A DNA stretch of 25,361 bases from Lachnospiraceae bacterium (GTDB taxonomy: Bacteria > Bacillota_A > Clostridia > Lachnospirales > Lachnospiraceae), in contig JAEEXJ010000046.1 in NCBI GenBank assembly GCA_016291475.1, forward strand, positions 1 through 25,361, in the 5' to 3' direction. Both the position numbers and the translations under genes were made by a program. Positions 7,030 to 16,044 of this stretch are shown piece after piece. A model generated the notes under the pieces. The model was not told the DNA's origin, did not search any database, and was given only the letters and a program-made list of their open reading frames with translations. Within the stretch, counting starts at the first letter, position 1. Each line of letters starts with the position of its first letter.

Positions 7030-7661
7030 AAAGGATCTACAACATAGCATTATTCGGAGGAACCTTTGATCCGTTCCACATGGGTCATTACGAACTTCTG
7101 GATAATCTGAATAAAGAGCTTCATCCCGATAAGATCTACGTGATACCTGCGGGACATCCTTACTTTAAAGAAAATGTCGGCAAAAAAGTAAGTTCTGCCG
7201 AAGACCGAATTGAGATGACAAGAGCAGGACTAAAGGGGCTTGATATTCCCTGGGAAATCTCAACGGTTGAAACGGATAAAGACACCCCGAGTTATTCCAT
7301 AGAGACTATCAGGTATTTTCGTGAAAACGGCCTGCCCAAAGACTCGGATGCCGGGCATTTAAAGATATGGTTCTTATGCGGAAGCGATCTTCTCTTTGAG
7401 ATAGACAAATGGTACAGATATGAAGAGATCCTCTCTTCGGTCACGCTGGCTGTAATACCCAGAGGTGATGACGACATGGAAGAGATACTTTCACGTAAAA
7501 AAGTACTGGAAAAAGAGTACGATGCAAAGATCTATATTTCGGGGTATCGCGGAAGGAATATTTCCTCTACAATGATAAGGGAAAATCCTGAGAAGTATAA
7601 AGAACTCATCCCGGCGGGAACTTACGAGTATATCCGTGACCACGGTCTGTACGGATGTTGA
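7020..7661 (+). CDS. nadD: nicotinate-nucleotide adenylyltransferase
   Basis: This 213-residue nucleotidyltransferase joins NaMN and ATP to give NaAD and pyrophosphate. The (H/G)xGH-type signature GGTFDPFHMGH is at residues 13-23, and ISSTMIR near 181-187 is the conserved C-terminal ATP-binding motif. GSDLLFEIDKWYRYEEI is the typical NadD middle segment. The start is TTG at 7020: no in-frame ATG precedes the catalytic motif and GAGG lies 4-5 nt upstream. It overlaps the pncA end by 10 bp, so translation is probably coupled. The YqeK-type HD hydrolase often fused or adjacent to NadD in Firmicutes is absent here. Confidence 0.95.
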   Translation: MEIKRIYNIALFGGTFDPFHMGHYELLDNLNKELHPDKIYVIPAGHPYFKENVGKKVSSAEDRIEMTRAGLKGLDIPWEISTVETDKDTPSYSIETIRYFRENGLPKDSDAGHLKIWFLCGSDLLFEIDKWYRYEEILSSVTLAVIPRGDDDMEEILSRKKVLEKEYDAKIYISGYRGRNISSTMIRENPEKYKELIPAGTYEYIRDHGLYGC

Positions 7662-7709
7662 GAGTAAACGGTTTACCTTCGCAAGGAAGGTTTTTGAAAG
7701 GAGTTATAT

Positions 7710-8909
7710 ATGGAACAGATCATCAACAGCCTGCTTGAAACTGACCTTTATAAATTTTCCATGGGACAGGCAATCTATCATCAGTTCCCCAGCTACACCA
7801 CAACCTGGACATTCAGATGCAGAAATACCGATGTGCGCTTTACCTCCGAAATGGTAGAGGAGATAAAACGTCAGATCAAGCTTTACTGCGATCTGAAGTT
7901 CAATGAAGAGGAACTTGAGTATCTTGGAAAAATAACCTGGTTTCAGAGATCTTATGTTGATTTCCTAAGACTCTGGCATCCCAGATTCGAAGATTTTGAG
8001 ATAGGCACCAAGGCTCCCTGCGGACTTACCATCGAAACAAAGGGAACCTGGCTTAACACATCCATGTATGAAATCCCTACCCTTGCGATCGTTAACGGAG
8101 TTTATTTCCGCATGGGATTCGATTATGACAAGCTTCTTACAAGTTTTAAAGAGCGTCTCGGCGACAAGATCAAGAAGCTTGAAGACGGTACCTGGAAGAT
8201 AGGTGCTTTCTCAGAGTTCGGTATCAGAAGAAGATTATCTGCAGAGGCTCAGGAGCTTGCTGTTTCCGAACTTGCCAAGGCTAAACTTGACGGTTCTCTT
8301 TTCGTAGGAACTTCCAATGTATATCTGGCAAAGAAGTTCGGATTAAAGCCTGTTGGAACCATGGCTCATGAGTGGATCATGTGCGTAGGTCAGGGTAATC
8401 ACAAGCACAATCCCGCATACTCCAATTGGTATGCACTTGATGCGTGGGTCAAAGAGTACGGCGTTCTTAACGGTACCGCACTGACAGATGCCATTACCAC
8501 GGATTGTTTCCTTAAAGATTTCCAGCTTACATATGCAACTCTTTTCTCCGGCGTAAGACAGGACAGCGGCGATCCCATGAAGTGGGGCGACAAGATGATA
8601 AAGCACTATGAAGAACTTGGCATCGATCCCAAGACCAAGACACTTCTTTTCTCGGACTCTCTTGATTTTGAGAAGGCTAATAACATCAACGCATATTTTA
8701 AGGACAGAGCTAAGGTTGCATTCGGTATCGGAACATATGTTGCCAACGACACTGAGGTTCCCGCACTCAATATTGTAATGAAGACCACCGAGTGTAACGG
8801 AATGGATGTTGCTAAGATCTCTGACAGTGAAGGAAAGGGAATGTGCAAGAATCCTGATTATGTGGAATACCTTCAGCGTTGCATAGACTGGAGAATGAAG
8901 CACGAATAA
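7710..8909 (+). CDS. pncB: nicotinate phosphoribosyltransferase
   Basis: A 399-residue enzyme making NaMN from nicotinate and PRPP, coupled to ATP hydrolysis. It opens with LLETDLYKFSMGQA, the family's N-terminal TDxYKxxM motif. It contains the conserved EFGIRRRLS segment, GTSNVYLA, GTMAHEW and VRQDSGDP, all active-site elements of type I NAPRTase. The length is typical. AAAGGAG lies about 9 nt upstream of the ATG. The 48-bp gap after nadD holds a small hairpin (7675-7691) followed by a few Ts, which could modestly lower downstream expression. The reaction gives pyrophosphate. Confidence 0.97.
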   Translation: MEQIINSLLETDLYKFSMGQAIYHQFPSYTTTWTFRCRNTDVRFTSEMVEEIKRQIKLYCDLKFNEEELEYLGKITWFQRSYVDFLRLWHPRFEDFEIGTKAPCGLTIETKGTWLNTSMYEIPTLAIVNGVYFRMGFDYDKLLTSFKERLGDKIKKLEDGTWKIGAFSEFGIRRRLSAEAQELAVSELAKAKLDGSLFVGTSNVYLAKKFGLKPVGTMAHEWIMCVGQGNHKHNPAYSNWYALDAWVKEYGVLNGTALTDAITTDCFLKDFQLTYATLFSGVRQDSGDPMKWGDKMIKHYEELGIDPKTKTLLFSDSLDFEKANNINAYFKDRAKVAFGIGTYVANDTEVPALNIVMKTTECNGMDVAKISDSEGKGMCKNPDYVEYLQRCIDWRMKHE

Positions 8910-8919
8910 GAGGTGAAAC

Positions 8920-9657
8920 ATGCTTACTAATGTTGAAAAGACGGTAAATGATCTGACCGAATGGATCAGGGAATACTTTGAAAAAAACGGAAAAGGCTGC
9001 AAGGCGGTTCTTGGCATATCCGGAGGTAAAGATTCCAGCATCACCGCTGCCCTTCTTGCCAAAGCTTTGGGAAAAGAAAGAGTGGTAGGCGTTCTTATGC
9101 CTGACGGGATCCAGCCTGATATAAGCGATTCCGAAGCGGTTGTCGAATTCTTGGGTATCGAGCACAAGGTTGTTAATATCGGTGAGACTGTTGCCGCTCT
9201 TAAGAAGGCTCTTGAAGATGCCGGCTCTGTGGTTACCAAAGATACTAAGATCAATATTCCGCCCAGAATACGCATGACCACCCTTTATGCGGTTGCACAG
9301 GGGCTTGAGTGTGGCGGCAGAGTTATCAATACCTGCAATAAATCCGAAGACTACATCGGATACAGCACTAAATTCGGTGATGCAGCGGGAGATGTGTCAA
9401 TCCTTGCGGGCTTTACGGTAGAAGAGGTTCGTCAGATAGGAGATTACCTCGGACTTCCGGAGAATCTCGTCCACAAGACTCCTTCGGACGGTCTCAGCGG
9501 TATGAGCGATGAGGACAAGATAGGATTTACATATGCGGTTTTGGATAAATACATCGCGACCGGAGAGTGTGAGGATGCAGATGTAAAGGCCAAGATCGAC
9601 AGGATGCATGTAATGAATCTGCATAAACTGGAGCTCATGCCACATTTTGAGCCTTGA
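8920..9657 (+). CDS. nadE: ammonia-dependent NAD synthetase
   Basis: A 245-residue N-type ATP pyrophosphatase that amidates NaAD to NAD. The PP-loop SGGKDSS is at residues 34-40. Downstream NTCNKSEDYIGYSTKFGDAAGD matches the NaAD-binding/dimer region (over 20 residues, so the core is NKSED through KFGDAAGD). There is no glutaminase domain, so free ammonia is the nitrogen donor. GAGGTG precedes the ATG by about 5 nt, and only 10 bp separate it from pncB. It closes the operon, which thus covers every step from nicotinamide to NAD. Confidence 0.96.
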   Translation: MLTNVEKTVNDLTEWIREYFEKNGKGCKAVLGISGGKDSSITAALLAKALGKERVVGVLMPDGIQPDISDSEAVVEFLGIEHKVVNIGETVAALKKALEDAGSVVTKDTKINIPPRIRMTTLYAVAQGLECGGRVINTCNKSEDYIGYSTKFGDAAGDVSILAGFTVEEVRQIGDYLGLPENLVHKTPSDGLSGMSDEDKIGFTYAVLDKYIATGECEDADVKAKIDRMHVMNLHKLELMPHFEP

Positions 9658-9722
9658 AAACAGAGGGACGGTTCCGGGGTTTCATGGGCTTTGCCCGAAA
9701 CATCGGAACCGTCCCTCTGTTT
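9658..9722. repeat. 65-nt near-perfect hairpin element with GGGACGGTTCC core
   Basis: The arms at 9658-9676 and 9704-9722 are a perfect 19-bp inverted repeat. The stem continues inward with GTTTC/GAAAC (9679-9683 with 9697-9701) and GGGC/GCCC (9686-9689 with 9693-9696) around a TTT loop. It begins immediately after the nadE stop. Only a weak T-run follows (TTTTT at 9732), so it resembles a REP or small MITE-like element more than a standard terminator. It may nevertheless end or stabilise the NAD operon transcript. GGGACGGTTCC palindromes are a recurring motif in Firmicute genomes, from memory. Confidence 0.75.
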
Positions 9723-9740
9723 CCCTGTCAATTTTTGTGG

Positions 9741-9768
9741 TAGAATGTCTATGTAAACGCTTACATAG
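9741..9768 (+). promoter_or_regulatory. GH115 promoter with cre/LacI-type operator
   Basis: TAGAAT (9741-9746) is a likely -10. Immediately downstream lies CTATGTAA-ACGC-TTACATAG (9749-9768), whose core TGTAAACGCTTACA matches the CcpA cre consensus TGWNANCGNTNWCA. The longer symmetrical arms also suit a dedicated LacI-family sugar regulator. Its place over the transcription start fits repression. No clear -35 is visible; the expected position falls in the arm of the preceding hairpin. Confidence 0.75.
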
Positions 9769-9798
9769 ATTTTTGTACTTATAAAAGGGGACTGAAAT

Positions 9799-12738
9799 AT
9801 GAGTTTTAATATTAATAAAGATTCGGTCATTATCATCGATGAGAAGGACTGGCCCGGAGTGGCACGTGTAGCCGGTAAGGTTTCAGAGGATTTTGGACGT
9901 GTATTCGGCTCGGGCAAAGATGCTGAAAAGGTTTCTTTTTCCGGGGATGCAAATGTCCTTGCAGGTAAGATCATTGCAGGATGTATCGGAAAGTCAGCGA
10001 TCATTGCTCATCTTGAAAAAGAGGGGCTTATCGATCTTTCACAGGTTCGAGGTAAAAGAGAAGTTTATCTTTTTACGGTAGTGGAGATATCAGGTCAGCC
10101 TACGCTCGTTATAGCGGGAAGCGATAAGAGAGGAACCATCTACGGTCTGTTCCATATATCAGAACTTATGGAAGTAAGTCCCTGGGTATGGTTTGCAGAT
10201 GTAACTCCCGCTAAGAAAGACAGCGTGGAAGTCGGTGATAAAGACATTCTTATCAGTAAGGAGCCTTCGGTTAAATACAGAGGTTTCTTTATAAACGATG
10301 AGTTTCCTTCATTCGGAAACTGGACGATAGGTAACTTCGGCGGATTCAATGCGCAGATGTACGATCATGTATTCGAACTTCTTCTTCGTATGAAGGGTAA
10401 TTACATGTGGCCCGCAATGTGGTCTTCATGCTTTTCGGATGACGGCCCGGGCATTGAGAATGCAAGACTCGCCGATGAGTACGGAGTCGTAATGGGAACT
10501 TCACACCATGAGCCTTGTATGAGACAGGGTGAGGAGTTTTCACATGTAAAAGGACCCGATTCAATCTACGGAAATGACTGGAACTTCAACAGAAACAGAG
10601 AAGGTCTGATCAATTTCTGGAGAGACGGTCTTAAGAGAAATTCACCCTTTGAAGATATTGTTACCGTAGGTATGAGAGGAGAAGCGGATTCCGAGATGCT
10701 CGGAAGAGAATGCACGACTCTCGACAATATCAATTACCTCAAAGACGTTATCACAACTCAGCAGAAGCTCATCGAAGAAGTTCACGGTGATAAAGCACCC
10801 GAGATAAAGAAGGTATTTGCTGTTTACAAAGAGGTAGAGAAATTCTACTACGGTGATGAGGAAAACGAAGGTTTAAGAACCTGGGAAGGTCTCGACGGAA
10901 CCATAATCCTGTTGTCGGATGACAATCACGGAAACATGAGACTGCTTCCTCCCGCTTGTGACAGAGACCATAATGGCGGATTCGGTATGTATTATCATCT
11001 TGATTACCATGGCGGTCCCGTATCCTATGAGTGGGTCAATTCAAGCTATATCGCAACCGTTGCGGAACAGATGGGACAGGCATACGAGTGCGGAGTTAAG
11101 GATCTTTGGATCGTAAATGTAGGAGACATCAAGCCCGTAGAGTTCCCTCTCAATTACTTCATGGATCTTGCTTACGATTATGACAAGTGGAGTACAGCTT
11201 ATCCCGAGTACACCGAGAACTGGGCAAACAAGCAGTTTGGAAAAGCCGGTAAGGACAGTGTTTCCGAAGTTGTTAATATCCTTGAAGACTATACACGTAT
11301 CAATTCCGTAAGACGTCCCGAGACTATTTATCCTTTCACTTACAGTCCGGTTTATTTTGACGAAGGAAGAAAGATGCTTGCAAAGGCAGGCAGGGTTATT
11401 GCAGAAACTGATGCCGCATATGAGAAGTTTAAGGGAACGGATCTTGATGATGCTTTCTATCAGCTCGTTTATTTCCCCGCAAAGGCTTCCATGAATCTTC
11501 TTACCATGCAGCTTTACAGCGGACTTAATAAGGTGCTCGCAAAAGCCGGATGTCCCTCAGCGAATTATTTTGCCGAAGGCATTAAGCAGTGTCTTGCACT
11601 TGACCGCGTCCTTGAAAAAGAATACAACGCGCTCGGAAACGGTAAGTGGAACGGCATGATGCTTTCCGAGCACATCGGATTCATTAACTGGAATGAAGAA
11701 GAGCACATGGTTCCCACAAGGGAATATGTAACTCCTTATGAAAATGACAGGGTATGCGTAAGCGTAACCGGAAGCCCTAAGTTTACCATGGGCGGAGACT
11801 GGACCAAAAAGGAACTCCTTGTTTACGATCTTCTTGCCCCCGATGCTTCAGGCGAGGTCAGAGCAGAGAACTGCTGTGTAAACGACGCCGAGTGGAAAGC
11901 CGAAAGTGACAGTGACTGGATAGTTCTTTCGAAAACCTCAGGCAAGTTAAAGGGTGCTGCCGATGAGAACAGTTTAAGCACAGCCGGTCCCGATTCAAGT
12001 GTGGTTTATATCACCGTTACCGCTGACAGGGAAAAGCTTCATGCGGCATGTGCGGACAATGAAACAGCAGTTGGTTATATCAATTTCTCGTCAGGTAGAA
12101 ATCATACCAGGATCAAGGTCGTAGCAAGAGACTTTACCGAGGAAGAATTAAATGCTTCTCACTATGTTCCCGTTCTTCCCGAGGAAGTTGCTGTTCCCTC
12201 AGACGGAATCTCACTTTGCTGCGCGATTGAAGCAGCCGATTTTGAGAAAATAAACACCGGAAAAGAGTGTGATTTCAGAGTATATGCTCCGTACGGTAAG
12301 TATGAGAGCGGACTCAGAGTATATCCTACAGACGGAGTAAATAAGGATCCTAAAGATATGCCCTCAGCGGATTACAGCTTCTATTTACCTGAGAGCGGTG
12401 AATGTGAGATAATAATCTCTGAGGCTCCCGGAGGACCCGTTTTCAAAGAGACTCTTTCATCACTTGCGATCGCCGTAAACGGTGGCGATATCGTGAAGGT
12501 TCCCATGGTAAATGCCGATTATAAGGCAGGTGAGAACAGCAGCGCAGAGTGGTGTAATGTAGCTCTTGTCCATGAGAAGGTTAAGTCGGTCAGAATAAAT
12601 GCCGTTAAGGGTAAGAATACGCTTACTGTATACGGATATGAACCCGGTGCGGTTCTTATGAGAATGGTTATAAGAAGTGCAAAGGGTGATATGGCTGATT
12701 CCTTCTTCGGCCCTGTTCCGGGATTTGTTTTGAGCTAA
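9799..12738 (+). CDS. GH115 xylan alpha-1,2-glucuronidase, intracellular
   Basis: A 979-residue glycoside hydrolase. The GH115 core is unmistakable: KYRGFFINDEFPSFG starts near residue 158, followed by FGGFNAQMYDHVFELLLR, KGNYMWPAMW, LADEYGVVMGTSHHEP and GMRGEAD (near 291). The family removes 4-O-methyl-glucuronic acid from xylan or xylo-oligosaccharides. Known structures have an N-terminal alpha/beta domain, a TIM barrel, a helical domain and a C-terminal beta domain, and the length fits all four. There is no signal peptide, so it probably acts in the cytosol on imported aldouronic acids. AAGGGGA lies about 9 nt before the ATG. It has its own promoter with a cre/LacI-type operator and is separate from the NAD operon. 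Confidence 0.95.
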   Translation: MSFNINKDSVIIIDEKDWPGVARVAGKVSEDFGRVFGSGKDAEKVSFSGDANVLAGKIIAGCIGKSAIIAHLEKEGLIDLSQVRGKREVYLFTVVEISGQPTLVIAGSDKRGTIYGLFHISELMEVSPWVWFADVTPAKKDSVEVGDKDILISKEPSVKYRGFFINDEFPSFGNWTIGNFGGFNAQMYDHVFELLLRMKGNYMWPAMWSSCFSDDGPGIENARLADEYGVVMGTSHHEPCMRQGEEFSHVKGPDSIYGNDWNFNRNREGLINFWRDGLKRNSPFEDIVTVGMRGEADSEMLGRECTTLDNINYLKDVITTQQKLIEEVHGDKAPEIKKVFAVYKEVEKFYYGDEENEGLRTWEGLDGTIILLSDDNHGNMRLLPPACDRDHNGGFGMYYHLDYHGGPVSYEWVNSSYIATVAEQMGQAYECGVKDLWIVNVGDIKPVEFPLNYFMDLAYDYDKWSTAYPEYTENWANKQFGKAGKDSVSEVVNILEDYTRINSVRRPETIYPFTYSPVYFDEGRKMLAKAGRVIAETDAAYEKFKGTDLDDAFYQLVYFPAKASMNLLTMQLYSGLNKVLAKAGCPSANYFAEGIKQCLALDRVLEKEYNALGNGKWNGMMLSEHIGFINWNEEEHMVPTREYVTPYENDRVCVSVTGSPKFTMGGDWTKKELLVYDLLAPDASGEVRAENCCVNDAEWKAESDSDWIVLSKTSGKLKGAADENSLSTAGPDSSVVYITVTADREKLHAACADNETAVGYINFSSGRNHTRIKVVARDFTEEELNASHYVPVLPEEVAVPSDGISLCCAIEAADFEKINTGKECDFRVYAPYGKYESGLRVYPTDGVNKDPKDMPSADYSFYLPESGECEIIISEAPGGPVFKETLSSLAIAVNGGDIVKVPMVNADYKAGENSSAEWCNVALVHEKVKSVRINAVKGKNTLTVYGYEPGAVLMRMVIRSAKGDMADSFFGPVPGFVLS

Positions 12739-12767
12739 ACAGATCAAGAAACGAAAAGAGGATTTCC

Positions 12768-14420
12768 ATGCAGGCAGATCAGTCACGTCCTATTTACGTC
12801 ATAGGTCATAAGAACCCCGATACGGATGCAATATGTTCCGCAATCGGATATGCAGATCTTAAAAGGCGTCTGACAGGCGGAGATTACAGAGCGGTCAGGT
12901 GCGGACACCTGAATGATGAAACAAAATTTGTTCTGTCCAAATTCGGAGTAAAAGCGCCCGAGTATGTTAAGGATATCAGAACTCAGGTAATGGATATGGA
13001 TATCAAGAGACTTCCGGGTGCATCACCTCTGATGTCACTTAAGAAGGCATGGAAAGTGATGCAGGATGCTGAGGTTGTGACTCTTTGCATCACCGAGGGT
13101 AAGTCCCTGAAGGGGCTTATTACTGTCGGAGACATCGTTGAATCCTATATGGATACGGATGATTGCGGAATACTCGCATTATCCAAAACACCGTATTCGA
13201 ATATAGTAGAGACTCTTGAAGGAACACTGCTTACGGGTGACGAGGACGGCGTTGTTGAACGCGGTAAGGTCGTCGTATCCCAGATAGGGGCAGCGGGCGT
13301 ATCGAGCGGTGATATCGTTATTTTACCTGACGGAACGGAGGATGCCGCCGAGTGTCTTGAGGCGGGCGCATCCTGTCTTATAACCTGTTCCGGCACAAGA
13401 CCTGACGATGAAGTAAGAAATCAGGCGTCCGATTTAGGAGTACGTATCATCGTTACCAAGTATGATGCATTCTCGGTTGCAAGGCTTGTAGACCAGGCGA
13501 TCCCTGTAGTTTATTTTATGAAGTCTCAGGACCTTGTTACTTTTAAAATGACTGATTATGTGGATGATGTAAGGCCTGTCATGGCGTCTGCACACCACAG
13601 ATATTTCCCCGTACTTGATGAAAAGGGTGAATACGTCGGAATGATCTCCAGAAGAAACTTTCTGGGAGCGAAGAAGAAGCAGGTCATTTTGATGGATCAT
13701 AATGAGAAGAATCAGGCCGTTACCGGAATAGATTCCGCATCTATTCTGGAGATAATCGATCACCACAGATTAAGTGCGGTTGAGACAATCTCTCCCGTAT
13801 TTTTCAGGAACCAGCCTCTCGGTTCCGCATCCACCATTGTTTATCTGATGTATAAGGAGGCGCATGTTGAAGTAAAGCCTGAGATAGCAGGACTTCTTTG
13901 TGCTGCTATCCTTTCCGATACTCTGATATATAAGAGTCCCACCTGCACGGATACCGATATTCAGTGCGGAAACGAGCTTGCCCGGATCGCAGGTATTCTT
14001 CAGGACGAGTTCGCACGTGAGATGTTCAAGGCCGGAAGTGACTTTGAGCACAAGGCAGGAGAGGAACTTCTTAAGAGAGATTTCAAGAAATTTACCATAG
14101 AAGGTTATTCCGTCGGTATTTCTCAGGTTAATGCGATGATGAAGGAAGAAACGGAGATTGCCGAGGCCAAGGCTAAGGACGCTATTAAGGAATTCCTTTC
14201 TACAGAAAAACTGGATATGGCATTTTTCATGGTGACTCTTATCCCTTCCGAATCTTCCGTTGTCATCTGGGCGGGAGAGGGCGCAAAGGAAGTCGTAAAA
14301 TCCGGATTTCAGGCGGATATTTCCGATGGTGACGAAAGAGTCTTCCTGAGCGGAATTGTATCGAGAAAACAGCAATTCCTTCCCGCGGTAGTTGAGGGTA
14401 TTTCTGTACTCTCCCAGTGA
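12768..14420 (+). CDS. ppaC: manganese-dependent inorganic pyrophosphatase with CBS and DRTGG domains
   Basis: A 550-residue family II pyrophosphatase. The DHH catalytic core is split around a regulatory insert. N-terminal GHKNPDTD (H14, D18, D20 as Mn ligands) leads into a segment of about 230 residues (roughly 70-300) with two CBS motifs and a DRTGG-like domain. LMDHNE, IIDHH (near 331-333) and SDTLIYKSPTCTDTD then resume the core. SRKQQFLP near 532 is the substrate-binding SRKxQ motif of the DHHA2 domain. CBS-containing members bind adenine nucleotides that switch activity. The enzyme clears PPi, including that made by PncB, NadD and NadE encoded upstream. It starts 29 bp after the GH115 gene, possibly on its transcript. 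Confidence 0.95.
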   Translation: MQADQSRPIYVIGHKNPDTDAICSAIGYADLKRRLTGGDYRAVRCGHLNDETKFVLSKFGVKAPEYVKDIRTQVMDMDIKRLPGASPLMSLKKAWKVMQDAEVVTLCITEGKSLKGLITVGDIVESYMDTDDCGILALSKTPYSNIVETLEGTLLTGDEDGVVERGKVVVSQIGAAGVSSGDIVILPDGTEDAAECLEAGASCLITCSGTRPDDEVRNQASDLGVRIIVTKYDAFSVARLVDQAIPVVYFMKSQDLVTFKMTDYVDDVRPVMASAHHRYFPVLDEKGEYVGMISRRNFLGAKKKQVILMDHNEKNQAVTGIDSASILEIIDHHRLSAVETISPVFFRNQPLGSASTIVYLMYKEAHVEVKPEIAGLLCAAILSDTLIYKSPTCTDTDIQCGNELARIAGILQDEFAREMFKAGSDFEHKAGEELLKRDFKKFTIEGYSVGISQVNAMMKEETEIAEAKAKDAIKEFLSTEKLDMAFFMVTLIPSESSVVIWAGEGAKEVVKSGFQADISDGDERVFLSGIVSRKQQFLPAVVEGISVLSQ

Positions 14421-14441
14421 TGACGTAGGAGTTTTGACAAG

Positions 14442-15968
14442 GTGCAAAAGTTTCTGAAAGCTTCAAACATCATTATATGTGTGTTTGGGCTTGCTATATT
14501 TTCATATCTGACTTTTCATTCCATGAGTTCCACATGGTATATGATACCTGCATCGAGTTGGGAATTACCTGTATCGGTCCGGGATTCTCTTGCAGGTAAT
14601 CTTATTGTTCTCGCATTGTTTGTGGCAGTGCTTATTTTTCTTACTTTTCTGTTCAAGAAAAAAGATATTCATAAAAAAACAGTACTGAATGTTGTCCTGT
14701 TTTTATCGGCATCTTTTCAACTGATACTCGGAACACTCCATGTGTTCGGTGCTGACAGGGTTCCCGGCGGTGACCAGGCTTCGATCATAGGTGCGGCCGA
14801 ATCTTTTCTGAACGGTGATTACTCTCTGCTTCGCCCGGAAAACTATATAGGAATATATCCCCAGCAGTTGGGACAGGTTGTTTTTATCGAAGCGATCCTT
14901 TCTGTATTTAAAAGTGCAGATTATCATTTGCTGCAATTTATTATGGTGATCATAAATACATGTAGCGTATATGTGATCTATCACCTTATCAGGGAACTGA
15001 CGGGCAGTGATGTTCTGACTATGATCGGAACGCTTATTGCCGGCTTTAATCCTCTCACTGTTTTCTATACAACATGGGTATACGGAGATCTTCCCAGTAT
15101 TTTTCTAATGCTGTCCGCATCGTTGATGCTTATCAGATATTCCCGCAGAAAAAAGATGCATTACCTGATCTTTGGTATCTTGTTTATCACGCTGGGTTTT
15201 CTTGTAAGAAAAAATACGCTGATCTTTATCATCGCGTTTTTTATCCTTACGATCATTAAAGGTATATATTCCAAGGATAAGAAATTGATCGTCGCCGGTG
15301 TATGTGCAGTTATTATTCCCTTTCTTGTTTTTAAGGGAATCTGCATGAGATATGAGAAGGTGTCAGGCATTCCTCATTCAACCGGCCTTCCTGCAGCAAG
15401 TTTTCTCTACATAGGTTTGTCAGAGAATAACGGACACTGCGGATGGTACTCTGCATTTCCAATGGATTACTATAACAACGGATGCGATACGGAGAAAACA
15501 TCCGAGGTTATCATGGAAAAGATCAGGAATCGTTTTGACGGAATGGTTCATGAGCCCGGATATATAAAAGTTTTTTACGGATATAAAATTTTGTCGCAGT
15601 GGAATGAGCCGCTTTATCAGGCAGCCTATTACAATCTGGGACATGGCGAAGTCCATATGGAAAAAGTTGTATCCCTAGTCGATCGCGTTATGGCGTATCA
15701 TTTCGATAAATACGTGTTTTTTGAAGATAAGATCCAGCTGATCATCTTTGCGGGAATGTTTTTGTTTTTTCTTTTTTCATTCGGAAAGTCGAGTGACTTG
15801 ACTTGGCATGTACTTGCTTTGACCATAATAGGCGGATTTTTATTCAGCATAATTTGGGAAGCAAAGGCAAGATACATACTGCCTTATTACATGCTGATGT
15901 TCCCTGCTTCCATGAGAGGGTATCATATGTTTCTTGAATTATTGTCCGGCGTCCGTAAAAAAGATTGA
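14442..15968 (+). CDS. membrane glycosyltransferase, PMT/ArnT-like (GT-C fold)
   Basis: A 508-residue polytopic protein with about ten predicted membrane helices. An N-terminal helix pair (about 7-75) is followed by an extracytoplasmic loop with an acidic motif, RVPGGDQASI, and the YPQQLGQVV segment. These are features of lipid-phosphate-sugar-dependent GT-C enzymes (mannosyltransferase-like, PMT_2/GT39/GT83 clan). The acceptor is unknown. The start is GTG at 14442 with AGGAG about 10 nt upstream. No competing ATG occurs before the first helix. It follows the pyrophosphatase by 21 bp and may share its transcript, but base composition looks more AT-rich. A hairpin follows the stop. Confidence 0.82.
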   Translation: MQKFLKASNIIICVFGLAIFSYLTFHSMSSTWYMIPASSWELPVSVRDSLAGNLIVLALFVAVLIFLTFLFKKKDIHKKTVLNVVLFLSASFQLILGTLHVFGADRVPGGDQASIIGAAESFLNGDYSLLRPENYIGIYPQQLGQVVFIEAILSVFKSADYHLLQFIMVIINTCSVYVIYHLIRELTGSDVLTMIGTLIAGFNPLTVFYTTWVYGDLPSIFLMLSASLMLIRYSRRKKMHYLIFGILFITLGFLVRKNTLIFIIAFFILTIIKGIYSKDKKLIVAGVCAVIIPFLVFKGICMRYEKVSGIPHSTGLPAASFLYIGLSENNGHCGWYSAFPMDYYNNGCDTEKTSEVIMEKIRNRFDGMVHEPGYIKVFYGYKILSQWNEPLYQAAYYNLGHGEVHMEKVVSLVDRVMAYHFDKYVFFEDKIQLIIFAGMFLFFLFSFGKSSDLTWHVLALTIIGGFLFSIIWEAKARYILPYYMLMFPASMRGYHMFLELLSGVRKKD

Positions 15969-15996
15969 AAATCCTAAGTTTTCCTTTGGGATTTTC
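15967..15996 (+). terminator. hairpin after the glycosyltransferase gene
   Basis: GAAAATCC (15967-15974) pairs with GGATTTTC (15989-15996), with an inner AAG/CTT. It overlaps the stop codon. No separate T-run follows, but the 3' arm is itself T-rich. It is a probable weak terminator before the tRNA genes. Confidence 0.6.
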
Positions 15997-16044
15997 GGTC
16001 ATTTGTGGTAATATCATGTGGTGACTTTGTTGTCGCGTATATAT

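Noticed and set aside
6445..7050. 201-codon minus-strand ORF
   Set aside because: Antisense to pncA, whose catalytic residues are all present.
7663..7695. Terminator between nadD and pncB
   Set aside because: The 6-bp stem with four or five Ts is weak, and a competing GTAAAC/GTTTAC hairpin overlaps it. It may attenuate but is unlikely to end the operon.
8343..9281. 312-codon minus-strand ORF
   Set aside because: It spans the opposite strand of pncB and nadE, both unmistakable; low-complexity composition and no start signal.
13770..14447. 225-codon minus-strand ORF
   Set aside because: Antisense shadow of the pyrophosphatase gene, without family resemblance.
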